Assembly: GCA_017744315.1 (NCBI GenBank)
Contig: JAGIBN010000011.1
Coordinates: 28,734 to 92,733, forward strand
Reading direction: 5' to 3'
DNA length: 64,000 nt
DNA from: Porphyrobacter sp.
GTDB taxonomy: Bacteria > Pseudomonadota > Alphaproteobacteria > Sphingomonadales > Sphingomonadaceae
The notes beneath the pieces were generated by a model, which saw nothing but the letters and a program-made list of their open reading frames with translations, did no database searches and had not been told where the DNA came from. Shown here one piece after another: positions 1 through 12,371 of this stretch; position 1 is the first letter of the stretch; every line of letters starts with the position of its first letter. Both the position numbers and the translations under genes were made by a program.

Positions 1-1013
1 TCGACCGAAGCCAGCAGGTCCTGGCCGTAGACATCGCTGACCATGTCCATGTCGATGCCCGCCTGAAGAGCCAGCCGCGCGGCCGCTGCCCGGTCACCCG
101 CGACGCCGTGGGCCATCAGTTCCTCGATCGCGTGCCAGTCGGAAAGGAGCACGCCGTCATAGCCCCATTCGCCGCGCAAGATGCCGCGCAGGAGCGCAGC
201 GTTGCCGGTCGTCGGCACTCCACCGAGGGCGTTGAACGCCGTCATGAAGCTGGCGGTGCCCGCCCGCGCCGCTGCTTCGAACGGTGGCAGGTAGGTCTCG
301 CGCAAGGTCCGTTCGGAGAGATCGGCCCCAGCATAATCCCGGCCACCTTCCGCAGCGCCATAGGCCCCGAAGTGCTTGGTGCCGGCCATGATCGTATCCG
401 CCGCAGAGAGGTCCGATCCCTGGAACCCCCGCACTTGCGCCGCCGCCATCGCTGCACCGAGGAACGGGTCCTCCCCCGCCCCTTCGACAATCCGCCCCCA
501 GCGCGGATCGCGCGCGACGTCGACCATCGGGGCGAAAGTCCAGTGCAGACCAGCGGCACTAGCCTCTCGCGCCGCGATCCGGGCATGGCTCTCGGCCGCT
601 TCAGGGTCCCAGGTGGCCGCCATCGCCAGCGGCACGGGAAAGATCGTGCGATAGCCATGGACCACATCCATCGCGAACAGCAGCGGTATGCCGAGCCGGC
701 TTTCCTCGACCGCCACGCGCTGCAGTTCACGCAGCGGCTCGGCACCGGCGACGTGGAGATAAGAGCCCACCTCCCCGCGCCGCACCTTGTCGAGCTCTTC
801 GGGCCCCAGCCGCGAATTGAGGGCCCGTTGCCGGCCACCCATGCGCTGCACGAGTTGGCCGATTTTCTCCGCCGTCGTCATCCGGCCGAGGAGTGTGTCG
901 AGGTCGACTTCGTTCGCAGTTGCGATCGAAGGAGATTCGCGCTCCTTGGCCAGCGCCGGGACAGCGGAAAGAACAAAAAATGATAGCGCTACCAGAAAAA
1001 GGCGTGAGAACAT
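1..1013 (-). CDS. Exported GH3 family beta-glucosidase, partial
   Basis: Glycoside hydrolase family 3 enzyme of the beta-glucosidase (BglX-like) branch, cut by the window edge; about 337 N-terminal residues are present. A signal peptide (about residues 1-22, ending in ALA) indicates export to the periplasm. The GH3 barrel shows KHFGAYG near residue 213, the motif LLSDW carrying the family's nucleophilic aspartate near 289, and AGIDMDM near 320. Enzymes of this family remove terminal beta-linked glucose from oligosaccharides. The ATG at 1011-1013 is chosen because it opens directly into the signal peptide. Glucose released could feed the Entner-Doudoroff genes further right; that link is only inferred from position. 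The C-terminal domain lies outside the window. Confidence 0.9.
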   Translation of the reverse strand, partial: MFSRLFLVALSFFVLSAVPALAKERESPSIATANEVDLDTLLGRMTTAEKIGQLVQRMGGRQRALNSRLGPEELDKVRRGEVGSYLHVAGAEPLRELQRVAVEESRLGIPLLFAMDVVHGYRTIFPVPLAMAATWDPEAAESHARIAAREASAAGLHWTFAPMVDVARDPRWGRIVEGAGEDPFLGAAMAAAQVRGFQGSDLSAADTIMAGTKHFGAYGAAEGGRDYAGADLSERTLRETYLPPFEAAARAGTASFMTAFNALGGVPTTGNAALLRGILRGEWGYDGVLLSDWHAIEELMAHGVAGDRAAAARLALQAGIDMDMVSDVYGQDLLASV

Positions 1014-1049
1014 TTCGATGAACCCCTTCCCTGAAACGTCCCGGTATTC

Positions 1050-2600
1050 CTAACCGCCCGGCGACCCATGCGCTTGGGCCAGCTCCTGCCGCCGCAGATA
1101 GGCGATCGGTACGAGGCTGTCAGGTAACAAACGCACATACCTCAAGGCCGTCTCGCGCAAGTCGTCGTTGGCCAAGACGACTTCGCGTGCGTCGGGTAGA
1201 ACTGAAGGTGTGTAAAAGAGGCTAAACCGTTCGTCTTGCAGCTCGTCAACGAACCCGAGTCGCGCGATCGGGTCTTTAAAGGCGCGCGCAATGCGCTGCT
1301 CCACCTCGTCCTTCCGACCAAGGCAAAGCAGACCGCTTGCAGCCACGGGCGCGCTCTCGTCGAAATTCTCGACCAAGAACTTTGCCTCCACTTCAGCCTC
1401 GGCGGTGCGACCCAAGTTGTGCAAGGCGCAAGTGCGATCCCGCGCAATCAACAGCTTCGCATAAGTCGTGCCATATTTTTCCGCCGCAGATCGAGCAAGA
1501 TCAGTCGCTACAAGGCCCTCTTCCCAGCGCCCATACCCCACCAGTCTCGACGCGCGGTTGATGACAAAATTTACGACCCAGGGATATTGGTCAGCGGGAA
1601 GTGTGGCCAGATCGTCGAATACCTTGTCAGCCTCGCCCGGTCTCCCGAGGGCATCGAGCGCATAAGCTTCAATGTTGAGCGCCCACGCGTTCCCTTCAGG
1701 CAGGTTCTTGAGCGAGCCGTCGGCCGGGAGCCAACCCTGTGCCAAATCCGCCGCCTCCTGAAAGCGCCCCGCAAACAGGAGCGCATAGGAATACGCCGAC
1801 AGGCGATCTCGATCTTCCGGTTTCTCGGCCAGATTTTCGGCAGTCGATTTCACATGGGCATCACTTACCTTGACGAGGTTTTCGCCCACGTGCTGCTCCA
1901 CCAGTGGCCAGGCTGGCTCGAACGTTCGGTCCGCGAGGATTTCAAGCAAGCCGTTCGGGTCGTCATAATATTGCAGCAAGTCCTCGATGCGAGACGTATC
2001 CTTCACTCTCGCGGCGTGTCGAATTGCGCTGAACGCGATCATGGCCTGATTTTCGGAGCCATAACGCGCGAAGGTGCTTTTGGTCGCTACGCCATAGAGG
2101 AATTCGTCCAGCTCTACCTCTCCACCGCCGCGCCGGACGACCCGCATCGCCGTGCCGAGGTGTTCTCTGGATATTGTCTGCAATCCCCCTGCGCTTTCGA
2201 CTTGTCGCAAGCGCTTCATGGCCTCCGGCCCATCGTTCAGGACTAGGGCAAAATAGAGGGCGACCGGCCCGAGTATTGGAGCGGGACCCATGCGCTCCAA
2301 CCGTTTCATCAGCTTGGTGCCAGTAGCAGCGTCGTCATGTTCGGCTGCGCAGTAAATCTGGGCGAGAAGGTGACCTCTCTCGAGCTCCACTGAATCGCGA
2401 CGGCGGCGCATTTCTTCCAGAAGCGGCGCTTCCAAACCACAGGGGTTCCTGAAGCCACGGTTTATAAAGTTCTGGAACTGGCCACGCAGATCCTCGTCGC
2501 TCATCTGTCGGAAGTCAGACTTCTCCGGCGGAGAATCCTGCGCCACTGCTGGGCTGGCAACCAACAAGGCGAGGCCAGCCAAAAAACCGTTCTTTATCAT
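1050..2600 (-). CDS. Secreted TPR-like hypothetical protein
   Basis: A 516-residue protein with a clear signal peptide (residues 1-20, ending in AVAQ), so it is exported, probably to the periplasm. The rest is rich in alanine, leucine and charged residues and reads as a long series of helical hairpins; the stretch around AYSYALLFAGRFQEAA (about residue 270) resembles a tetratricopeptide repeat. I do not recognise a named family or a catalytic motif. It lies 36 bp downstream of the GH3 start on the same strand, transcribed towards that gene, so the two may share a transcript. Codon use is slightly less GC-biased than in its neighbours, which fits a lineage-specific accessory gene. Function is unknown. 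Confidence 0.75.
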   Translation of the reverse strand: MIKNGFLAGLALLVASPAVAQDSPPEKSDFRQMSDEDLRGQFQNFINRGFRNPCGLEAPLLEEMRRRRDSVELERGHLLAQIYCAAEHDDAATGTKLMKRLERMGPAPILGPVALYFALVLNDGPEAMKRLRQVESAGGLQTISREHLGTAMRVVRRGGGEVELDEFLYGVATKSTFARYGSENQAMIAFSAIRHAARVKDTSRIEDLLQYYDDPNGLLEILADRTFEPAWPLVEQHVGENLVKVSDAHVKSTAENLAEKPEDRDRLSAYSYALLFAGRFQEAADLAQGWLPADGSLKNLPEGNAWALNIEAYALDALGRPGEADKVFDDLATLPADQYPWVVNFVINRASRLVGYGRWEEGLVATDLARSAAEKYGTTYAKLLIARDRTCALHNLGRTAEAEVEAKFLVENFDESAPVAASGLLCLGRKDEVEQRIARAFKDPIARLGFVDELQDERFSLFYTPSVLPDAREVVLANDDLRETALRYVRLLPDSLVPIAYLRRQELAQAHGSPGG

Positions 2601-2713
2601 GAATCCCCCAATTCCCTCGACGCTAACGAAACAGTTGCGGAACGCAACAATCGAAAATCACAAGGTCTGGAAACCGGTCGCTATCCCGGATGCGGCACGG
2701 CTATAAGCCAGGC

Positions 2714-3130
2714 ATGCACCAATCGCTCACCAGCCTCACCTGCGACACTCAAGGCACCGGCCTCTATGAGATCACCGACGAGATCGCAGACTGGCTCGGC
2801 GATACCGGCATCCAGACGGGCCTGCTCACCGTGTTCTGCCAGCACACCAGCGCCGGATTGCTGATCACCGAGAATGCCTCCCCCGCAGTTCACCGCGACA
2901 TCGTGCGCTGGCTGTCGAAGGTCGCGCCTGAGAGCGACGCTTACGAGCATTCCGACGAAGGGCCGGACGACATGCCGGCGCATCTCAAGACTTTGCTCAC
3001 CGGCAACAGCCTGAGCGTGCCTGTGGCGCAAGGGAGGATGCTGCTCGGCACGTGGCAGGGAATCTTCCTCGCCGAGCACCGTCGCCGTCCGCACCGGCGC
3101 AAGGTCGTGGTGCACGTTTCGGGCGACTGA
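2714..3130 (+). CDS. YjbQ family protein (UPF0047)
   Basis: A 138-residue protein of the YjbQ/UPF0047 family, small trimeric proteins for which a weak thiamine-phosphate synthase activity has been described; the true role is unclear. Family hallmarks are present: FCQHTSAGLLITENA in the centre (conserved histidine), a second histidine in AVHRDI, and the C-terminal LGTWQGIFLAEHR. The ATG at 2714 is preferred over the upstream one at 2690 because the conserved fold begins there and full length then matches the family. It is followed after 37 bp by the transglutaminase-like gene on the same strand, so the two may be co-transcribed. Confidence 0.88.
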   Translation: MHQSLTSLTCDTQGTGLYEITDEIADWLGDTGIQTGLLTVFCQHTSAGLLITENASPAVHRDIVRWLSKVAPESDAYEHSDEGPDDMPAHLKTLLTGNSLSVPVAQGRMLLGTWQGIFLAEHRRRPHRRKVVVHVSGD

Positions 3131-3167
3131 GCGAAACATCCTAGCCCGGCGAGCGTTGCGCCGAGGC

Positions 3168-3968
3168 ATGCCCATAGAGATCCAGTCCCGCTTTTCGTTC
3201 GCCGCAAAGCACCCGGCCGACGTGCTGCTGCAATTTGCCGCGGCCGCCATTCCCGAGCAGCAGGTTCTCGACGGCCAATCCACCCTGAGCCGGGCCGACC
3301 ACATCGCCAACATTCCCGCGCAGGACGATATCGGAGAACGCGTCTGGCTCCGCCTGAGCGGCAAGTTCGAGGTGTCCTACTCGGCGACGGTGAAAGTGAA
3401 CCGGCTGCTTGCCGACCTGGGCACTCTGGCCAGGCTTGAACCGCATGAACTTCCCGCCGAGACCGTGCAGTATTTGTTCGATTCCCGCTATTGCCCCGCC
3501 GAGCGGTTCCAGTCGTTCGTCGACGCGGAGTTCGGCGACCTCACCGGCGGCGCGCGGGTCCTGGCCATGCGGGACTGGATCGCCGGGCACCTAAGCTACG
3601 AACCCGGCTCCAGCAACGCCACGACCACGGCGCTGGACACCTTCGTGGAGCGACGCGGCATCTGTCGCGATTACAGTCACCTGCTCGTCACCCTGGCGCG
3701 GGCATCGGCCATTCCTGCGCGTTATTGCAGTGTCTATGCCCCGAACGTGGAGCCGCAGGATTTCCACGCGGTCGCCGAAGTGTTCCTGGCCGACCCGACG
3801 ACCCCGGGCGGCGGCGCCTGGCATATCGTCGACGCCACCGGGATGGCGCATCCCGCCGATACGGTGAAGATCGGCGTCGGTCGCGATGCTGCCGACGTGA
3901 GCTTCATGACCGTGTTCGGAGAGGTGGAATTCGCGGATAAAATGGTAGCGGTATCAAAGGTCCCTTGA
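3168..3968 (+). CDS. Transglutaminase-like cysteine protease family protein
   Basis: A 266-residue cytoplasmic protein with an N-terminal beta-rich domain (about residues 1-100) and a C-terminal transglutaminase-like domain. The catalytic triad is visible: Cys166 in RRGICRDYSHL, His200 in QDFHAVAEVF and Asp222 in WHIVDATG. Bacterial members act as peptidases or amidases on unknown substrates and often sit beside alpha-E/circularly permuted ATP-grasp genes; no such neighbours are seen here. The ATG at 3168 is chosen over a TTG at 3156. The gene ends about 70 bp before zwf, and the zwf promoter overlaps its stop codon. Confidence 0.85.
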   Translation: MPIEIQSRFSFAAKHPADVLLQFAAAAIPEQQVLDGQSTLSRADHIANIPAQDDIGERVWLRLSGKFEVSYSATVKVNRLLADLGTLARLEPHELPAETVQYLFDSRYCPAERFQSFVDAEFGDLTGGARVLAMRDWIAGHLSYEPGSSNATTTALDTFVERRGICRDYSHLLVTLARASAIPARYCSVYAPNVEPQDFHAVAEVFLADPTTPGGGAWHIVDATGMAHPADTVKIGVGRDAADVSFMTVFGEVEFADKMVAVSKVP

Positions 3969-3993
3969 CCTTTCGCCCAAACCATCTGCTATC
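3965..3993 (+). promoter_or_regulatory. Predicted sigma-70 promoter of the Entner-Doudoroff operon
   Basis: TTGACC (3965-3970) and GCTATC (3988-3993) are separated by 17 bp, a spacing and sequence typical of vegetative promoters in sphingomonads. The pair lies about 50 bp upstream of the zwf start and is the only good match between the transglutaminase gene and zwf. Confidence 0.55.
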
Positions 3994-4040
3994 GCAGTGC
4001 AGCGAAGGTCTCACGCATGTTGGGGGAAGGTTGTGATTCA

Positions 4041-7277
<3,237 letters not shown>

Positions 7278-7281
<4 letters not shown>

Positions 7282-8246
7282 GGGAAATTGTCGCGCTCGA
7301 TGTGGGCGGCACACATGCTCGGTTTGCGCTAGCCACCATCGCTGACGACGGTGCAATCTCGGTTGGCGAACCCGTCACGCTGAAGACCGGCGAATACGCC
7401 AGCTTGCAGACCGCGTGGGAAGAGTTCGAACGCCGTTGCGGCGCGCCGCTGCCTCGTGCCGCTGCCATCGCCATCGCCGCGCCGATCGTCGGCGACACGA
7501 TCCGCATGACCAACAACAGCTGGATCTTCCACACCCAAGGGATCGGCGAACAGCTCGGGATCGATGCGGTGACGCTGATCAACGACTTCGGCGCCGTAGC
7601 TCATGCCGTGGCCAGCGTGCCTGAGGATCAGCTGGTCCACATCACCGGCCCCGAAGGTCCGCTGCCGGCGGCAGGAACCATCAGCGTGCTCGGTCCCGGC
7701 ACCGGTCTCGGCGTGGCGCACTTCCTGCGTTATCCCGGCGGCTATCACGTGCAGTCGACCGAGGGCGGCCACATGGAGTTTGCCCCGCTCGACCTGATCG
7801 ACGACCGCATGCTGACCAAGCTGCGTGCCCAGCACCAGCGGGTCTCGACCGAGCGAGTTCACTCGGGCCCCGGGATCATGGAAATCTACCGCTGCCTCGC
7901 CGATCTCGAAGGCCGCACTCCCGACCTGACCGATAACACTACCGTCTGGCAGAAGGGCATCGCTCGCGAAGACAGCCTGGCCGCCGCTGCGGTCGACAGG
8001 TTCTGCTCCTCGCTCGGCAGTGTCGCCGGAGACTATGCCCTGGCCCAGGGAGCCAGCGCGGTCGTGCTGGCCGGTGGCCTCGGCTTGCGTCTGCGCGGGC
8101 TTCTTCCCACTTCGGGCTTCGGCGAACGCTTCCGCTTCAAGGGTCGTTACACACAAATGATGTCGGGTATTCCCGTGAAGCTTATCATCCACCCTCAACC
8201 GGGCCTTTACGGCGCGGTCGCAGCTTTCGTGACGGAGCATCCCTGA
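7278..8246 (+). CDS. glk: Glucokinase
   Basis: A 322-residue ATP-dependent glucokinase of the bacterial Glk (ROK-unrelated) type that phosphorylates glucose to glucose-6-phosphate for zwf. The phosphate-binding loop [13 protein letters not shown] starts at residue 6, and [12 protein letters not shown] and the EGGHMEF segment follow. The start is GTG, inside the GTGA overlap with the edd stop codon; the alternative is too far inside the phosphate loop. The stop overlaps the eda ATG by one base. Its place in the operon means that glucose enters as free sugar rather than through a PTS, consistent with the glucosidase at the left end. Confidence 0.95.
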
Positions 8247-8857
8247 TGAGTTCGATCGACCAGATCATGCGTACATCGCCGGTCATCCCGGTGCTGGTGA
8301 TCGAAGAAGGAACCGACGCGCGGGGCTTGGCCGAGGCTCTGGTGGCGGGCGGCCTGCGAGTGCTGGAAGTGACCCTGCGCACGCCGGCCGGTCTCCAGGC
8401 AATCCGCGAGATGAAGCAAGTGCCTGGCGCTATCGTCGGCGCCGGTACAGTCACCAATCTGCAAGAGCTCGACAGCGCGATTGAGGCAGGTTCGGAATTC
8501 ATCGTCTCGCCGGGCCTGACCGACAAACTGGCGAGCGCGGCGATCGAGCGGCAAGTGCCCTTCCTGCCCGGCATTGCCTCGGCGAGCGACATCATGCGCG
8601 GGCTCGATCACGGGCTCGATCACTTCAAGTTCTTCCCCGCCACGGCCGCTGGGGGAACACCAGCCCTGAAGGCGTTGGCCGCACCCTTCTCCCAATGCCG
8701 TTTCTGCCCAACAGGCGGGATCACGCTGGAGACCGCGCCGGATTGGCTGGCGATTGACCCGGTCCTCTGCGTTGGTGGCAGCTGGATCGTAAAGCCAGGG
8801 GCCAGCTTCGAACAGATCGAGACGCTGGCCCGGCAAGCTGCGGCGCTGCCGCGATGA
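8246..8857 (+). CDS. eda: KDPG aldolase (bifunctional 4-hydroxy-2-oxoglutarate type)
   Basis: A 203-residue class I aldolase that splits 2-keto-3-deoxy-6-phosphogluconate into pyruvate and glyceraldehyde-3-phosphate. Active-site elements are EVTLRTPAGL (catalytic Glu), GAGTVTN, and HFKFFPATAAGG with the Schiff-base lysine in FKFFPA, followed by CPTGGI. It is the last canonical gene of the operon; start and stop overlap glk and ppc in TGATG and ATGA junctions, so the whole block is probably translated as a coupled unit. Confidence 0.96.
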   Translation: MSSIDQIMRTSPVIPVLVIEEGTDARGLAEALVAGGLRVLEVTLRTPAGLQAIREMKQVPGAIVGAGTVTNLQELDSAIEAGSEFIVSPGLTDKLASAAIERQVPFLPGIASASDIMRGLDHGLDHFKFFPATAAGGTPALKALAAPFSQCRFCPTGGITLETAPDWLAIDPVLCVGGSWIVKPGASFEQIETLARQAAALPR

Positions 8858-11631
8858 AGACGGTCGGTGAGCTGAGCGAGCGGATCCAAACGCTCCACCG
8901 GCACACCGAAGAGACGCCTCTGTTCAATCCGGTGTTCCAGCTCTCGCTGGACCTGTCTCGGCTGCTCGAGAACGGCGAACTGACCCTCGACGACTGTGAG
9001 CGTCTGATCGCCGAGCTTGAATGCGATGCGCTGAAGAGCCGGGCGGAGCGGCTGCACCGCTTGGTCGCGCCAGTGAGCCCTGAGGCGAACGCGGAGGGGT
9101 TTGCAGCTGAACTCGCTGGCGGTGACTTCGCTGCCTTCCGGGCGCGTTGGGAGCGCCCGCAACTCCACGCTGTCTTTACCGCGCACCCGACGTTCCTGCT
9201 CAGCCCGGCGCAATCCGAAGCAGTCGCCCAGGCGGCAAGCATCGATGAGCCGGTCGATTCCGCTGTCTGCGCGGTCCCCGCCGCCCGTCCGCAGATCACC
9301 CTCGCCTACGAGCACGAGCAGGCGATGCGCGCGATCGCCCATGCGCAGGACGCGCGCGACCTAATCGTCGCCGAGTTGCTCGGCCACGCCCGCCAGAACT
9401 GGCCTGATGAGTGGGCCACATTCACTCCGCTACCGTTCCGGTTCGCGAGTTGGGTCGGCTACGACATGGACGGCCGCACCGACATCGGCTGGGCCCAATC
9501 GATCGGCTTCCGCCTTGCCGAAAAGGCCGAACGTCTTGCCCGCTACGTCGCCTCGCTCGCCGCGATCGACCCGACCCATGCCCTGCTCGGCGAACTACGC
9601 CCCGCCGCCGACTATGCGGCAGACCGCGCCAAGGACTTTGCCGCCGACTTGTCCGACCCGGCCGCGATCTCAGTCGCCGCCAACCGCCTGACCGCCAACG
9701 ATCCTCGCAAGCTTCTCTCGCTCGCGCGCTACATCGACGCGCTTGAGCAAGAGGCACAAAACGCGGAGGCCGAGCGGGCGATTGCCCTCAAGACCCTCAC
9801 CGCCGCTATGCGCGCCGATGGCCTTGGCATGGGCTGGATCCACTTCCGCGTGAACGCCAAGCAGCTGCACAACGCGATCCGCCGCCGGCTCGACCCGGAA
9901 GGCGCGCTGGACCTCTCCAGCAAAAGCGCGGTTGTCCATCTGCGGCGCGTGATCGCAGAGGCCAAACCGCTGCGGTCCAACTTCGCCGCGCTCGCAATCG
10001 AGAGCTCCACCGCAATCCGCCAGTTCCTGGCGATGGCGCAGATCCTCCAGCACATCGATGCCGATGCGCCGATCCGCATGCTGATCGCGGAGTGCGAGGA
10101 GCCGGCCACGCTGCTCGCCGGGCTCTACTTTGCGCGACTGTTCGGGATTGCCGACAAGGTCGACCTGTCGCCGCTGTTCGAAACCGAGACCGCGCTCGAA
10201 CATGGCGGCCGTTTTCTCGATGAGTTGCTCGCCGAAGAGGAGTACCGCGCTTACGCCCGGACCCGCGGCCGCGTTTCGATCCAGACCGGATTCTCGGACG
10301 CCGGCCGTTTCGTCGGCCAGATCCCGGCGAGCCTCGCCATCGAGCGGCTTCAGGGCCGACTGGCGCAAGCGATGGAGGCCAATGGCCTCGGAGATGTCGC
10401 GGCGCTGGTGTTCAACACGCACGGCGAGAGCATGGGCCGCGGCGCGCACCCGGACTCGTTCGCCGACCGGCTCGACTGGCCGCTCAGCCCCTGGGCGCGG
10501 CGGCGGTTCGTCCGCGCGGGTATCCGGCTTGAGCCCGAGGTGAGCTTCCAGGGTGGCGACGGTTACCTGCTGTTCGCCACGCCTGAACTGGCGCTGGCCA
10601 CCCTGACCCGGATCGCGGAGCTGTGCCCGGCGGAAACCGACGCCGACGCTCCACCCGATCCGTTCTATCGCCGCACCGACATCAGCCTCGATTTCTACCG
10701 GGCGATCCGCGACCACCAGCACTCGCACCTCGAAAGCCGGACTTATTCGCGCGCGGTGACCGCGTTCGGTCTGGGCCTTCTCAACCCCACCGGCAGCCGC
10801 GTCTCGCGCCGCCAGTCGGACCTGTCGGCCGACCGCGAGATGAGCTTGCGGCAGATCCGCGCGATCCCGCACAACGCGATCCTGCAGCAGCTCGGCTATC
10901 CGGTGAACGTGATCGCGGGAGTGGGCAGCGCCGCGGACGGCAATTACGAGGAGATCGCCGCGCTACTCGCCTCGAGCGAGCGCGGCATGCAGCTGATCCG
11001 CCTGGTTCGCGCCGCGAACGCCCTCGCCAGCGTCAAGACGGTTGCGGCCTTTGGCGAGCTGTTCAACTCGGCCTACTGGGCCAGCCGCCCCTATCGCGGG
11101 ACCGAAACCCACTTGTCGGAGCCGTGCCAGGCCCTGGCCGAATACTTGATCAAGGACGACCGCGCCGGAGTATTCCGCCGTCTCGCCTCGCGCCTCAGGG
11201 TCGATGCCCTCAAGCTGCACCGCCTTCTCGACATGCTGCCCGAGGGCGAAAGCCGCTCCAAGAACGAGTCGGTTCGTCGCGCGATCGGCGTGTGTCAGGC
11301 GCTGCGCCTGGCGCTGTTCCAGCACATGTTCATCCGCGCGGTCTCGGTCCCGGCCTTCAGCCGCGCCAACGACGTTTCGCGCGACGACGTGCTGGAGATG
11401 GTCTTCACCCTGCGCATCGACGAGGCGCTCGCGCAGCTACGGCGGGCGTTCCCGACCAGCTTCCCGAAGATCGGCGACTTCGATCTGGCCGAGCCGACCG
11501 ACTACCCCGAAGGTGCAGACGAAGGTTACGAGGGGCTGCGCCGCGCTTTCATCGACCCGATCGATCGGGCCTATGCCCTCTCGCTGCGCATCACCACCGC
11601 CATCGCCAATCACTTCGGCGCGCACGGCTAA
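8854..11631 (+). CDS. Divergent phosphoenolpyruvate carboxylase-like protein
   Basis: A 925-residue protein of the PEP carboxylase superfamily, overlapping the eda stop by 4 bp. PEP carboxylases make oxaloacetate from PEP and bicarbonate. Recognisable parts are the FTAHPT motif near residue 108 (catalytic His), GYDMDGRTDIGW in place of the usual GGDRDGNP, FNTHGESMGRGAHP near 520 in place of FHGRGGSxGRGG, and FQGGDGYLLF. The C-terminus ends in NHFGAHG; the highly conserved RNTG tail of true enzymes is missing, and the lysine of the YSDSxKDxG motif is not seen (GFSDAGRFVG here). It may be a diverged PEPC, a regulatory relative, or a carboxylase with altered chemistry. Co-translation with the Entner-Doudoroff genes supports a role in central carbon flow. 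Confidence 0.8.
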   Translation: MKTVGELSERIQTLHRHTEETPLFNPVFQLSLDLSRLLENGELTLDDCERLIAELECDALKSRAERLHRLVAPVSPEANAEGFAAELAGGDFAAFRARWERPQLHAVFTAHPTFLLSPAQSEAVAQAASIDEPVDSAVCAVPAARPQITLAYEHEQAMRAIAHAQDARDLIVAELLGHARQNWPDEWATFTPLPFRFASWVGYDMDGRTDIGWAQSIGFRLAEKAERLARYVASLAAIDPTHALLGELRPAADYAADRAKDFAADLSDPAAISVAANRLTANDPRKLLSLARYIDALEQEAQNAEAERAIALKTLTAAMRADGLGMGWIHFRVNAKQLHNAIRRRLDPEGALDLSSKSAVVHLRRVIAEAKPLRSNFAALAIESSTAIRQFLAMAQILQHIDADAPIRMLIAECEEPATLLAGLYFARLFGIADKVDLSPLFETETALEHGGRFLDELLAEEEYRAYARTRGRVSIQTGFSDAGRFVGQIPASLAIERLQGRLAQAMEANGLGDVAALVFNTHGESMGRGAHPDSFADRLDWPLSPWARRRFVRAGIRLEPEVSFQGGDGYLLFATPELALATLTRIAELCPAETDADAPPDPFYRRTDISLDFYRAIRDHQHSHLESRTYSRAVTAFGLGLLNPTGSRVSRRQSDLSADREMSLRQIRAIPHNAILQQLGYPVNVIAGVGSAADGNYEEIAALLASSERGMQLIRLVRAANALASVKTVAAFGELFNSAYWASRPYRGTETHLSEPCQALAEYLIKDDRAGVFRRLASRLRVDALKLHRLLDMLPEGESRSKNESVRRAIGVCQALRLALFQHMFIRAVSVPAFSRANDVSRDDVLEMVFTLRIDEALAQLRRAFPTSFPKIGDFDLAEPTDYPEGADEGYEGLRRAFIDPIDRAYALSLRITTAIANHFGAHG

Positions 11632-11644
11632 CGCCACCCATCGC

Positions 11645-11710
11645 GTTAACCATTGCCGCCCACGCGTCTCGCTGCGGGACGCCTCGTTTTCCGCGCTAGC
11701 CGTTAACCAT
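11645..11710. promoter_or_regulatory. Two CtrA-like half sites upstream of the L,D-transpeptidase
   Basis: GTTAACCAT occurs at 11645-11653 and again at 11702-11710, each followed within 2 bp by TTGCCGCC or TGCCGCC. TTAACCAT matches the half site bound by the cell-cycle regulator CtrA in several alphaproteobacteria. The second copy ends 13 bp before the first possible start codon of the cell-wall gene. Assignment to CtrA is inference. Confidence 0.4.
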
Positions 11711-11723
11711 AATTGCCGCCAAT

Positions 11724-12371
11724 ATGAGGGGCATGAGCGAGGCGATTAAGTGGATCGGTGGAACGACCGTGGTGGCCGTGGTGCTGCTGGGCTCGGCCAT
11801 TATCGCCGGCAACGCCCTGGAGGCGCGGAATAGCGCATCCCCTGTTGCGGCTGCCCGGCCCGCGCAAGTTGCCCTCGCCAGCCCCGCTCCCAAGCCCAGC
11901 CCGCGGCCCTTTACGATCAGGCGTGTCCTGCCGATCGAGGGGCCGATCAAATACGGCGAGTGGCACTGGAATGAGGAGGGCGCTCCGGCCGAAGGTCCGA
12001 TCGTGATGACCGTCGACCTCGAGGCCCGAGTGATCTCGGTATTCCGCGACGGCTACGAAATCGGCGCAGCGGCCGTCCTGCTCGGCACGGACGAGCATCC
12101 GACACCTGTCGGCTCGTTCCCGATCCTGAGCAAGGAACGGCACAACGTCTCCGAGCAATACGGCAACGCCCCAATGCCCTGGACCCTGCGGCTGACCAAC
12201 GATGGCGTCGCGATCCACGGCGGCTCGACGGTCGAGCTTGGTTGGGCCAGCCACGGCTGCGTCGGCGCGCCTGACCCGTTCATGGCCCGGCTGTTCGATG
12301 TCGCCAGCAAGGGCGACGTGGTGATCATCACTCGCGGCAAGAAGGCCGAAGTCGGGACGCCGCTCGCCTAA
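11724..12371 (+). CDS. L,D-transpeptidase (YkuD domain)
   Basis: A 215-residue membrane-anchored or exported protein. An N-terminal hydrophobic segment (residues 13-32) is followed by an Ala/Pro-rich linker to about residue 62 and a YkuD domain. The catalytic pattern is present: His165 in IHGG, then His177 and Cys179 in ASHGCVG. Such enzymes form 3-3 peptidoglycan cross-links or attach proteins to the wall. Either ATG, at 11724 or 11733, is possible; neither has a strong ribosome site. The stop overlaps the convergent tilS stop by 4 bp. Two GTTAACCAT sites upstream suggest cell-cycle control. Confidence 0.87.
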   Translation: MRGMSEAIKWIGGTTVVAVVLLGSAIIAGNALEARNSASPVAAARPAQVALASPAPKPSPRPFTIRRVLPIEGPIKYGEWHWNEEGAPAEGPIVMTVDLEARVISVFRDGYEIGAAAVLLGTDEHPTPVGSFPILSKERHNVSEQYGNAPMPWTLRLTNDGVAIHGGSTVELGWASHGCVGAPDPFMARLFDVASKGDVVIITRGKKAEVGTPLA

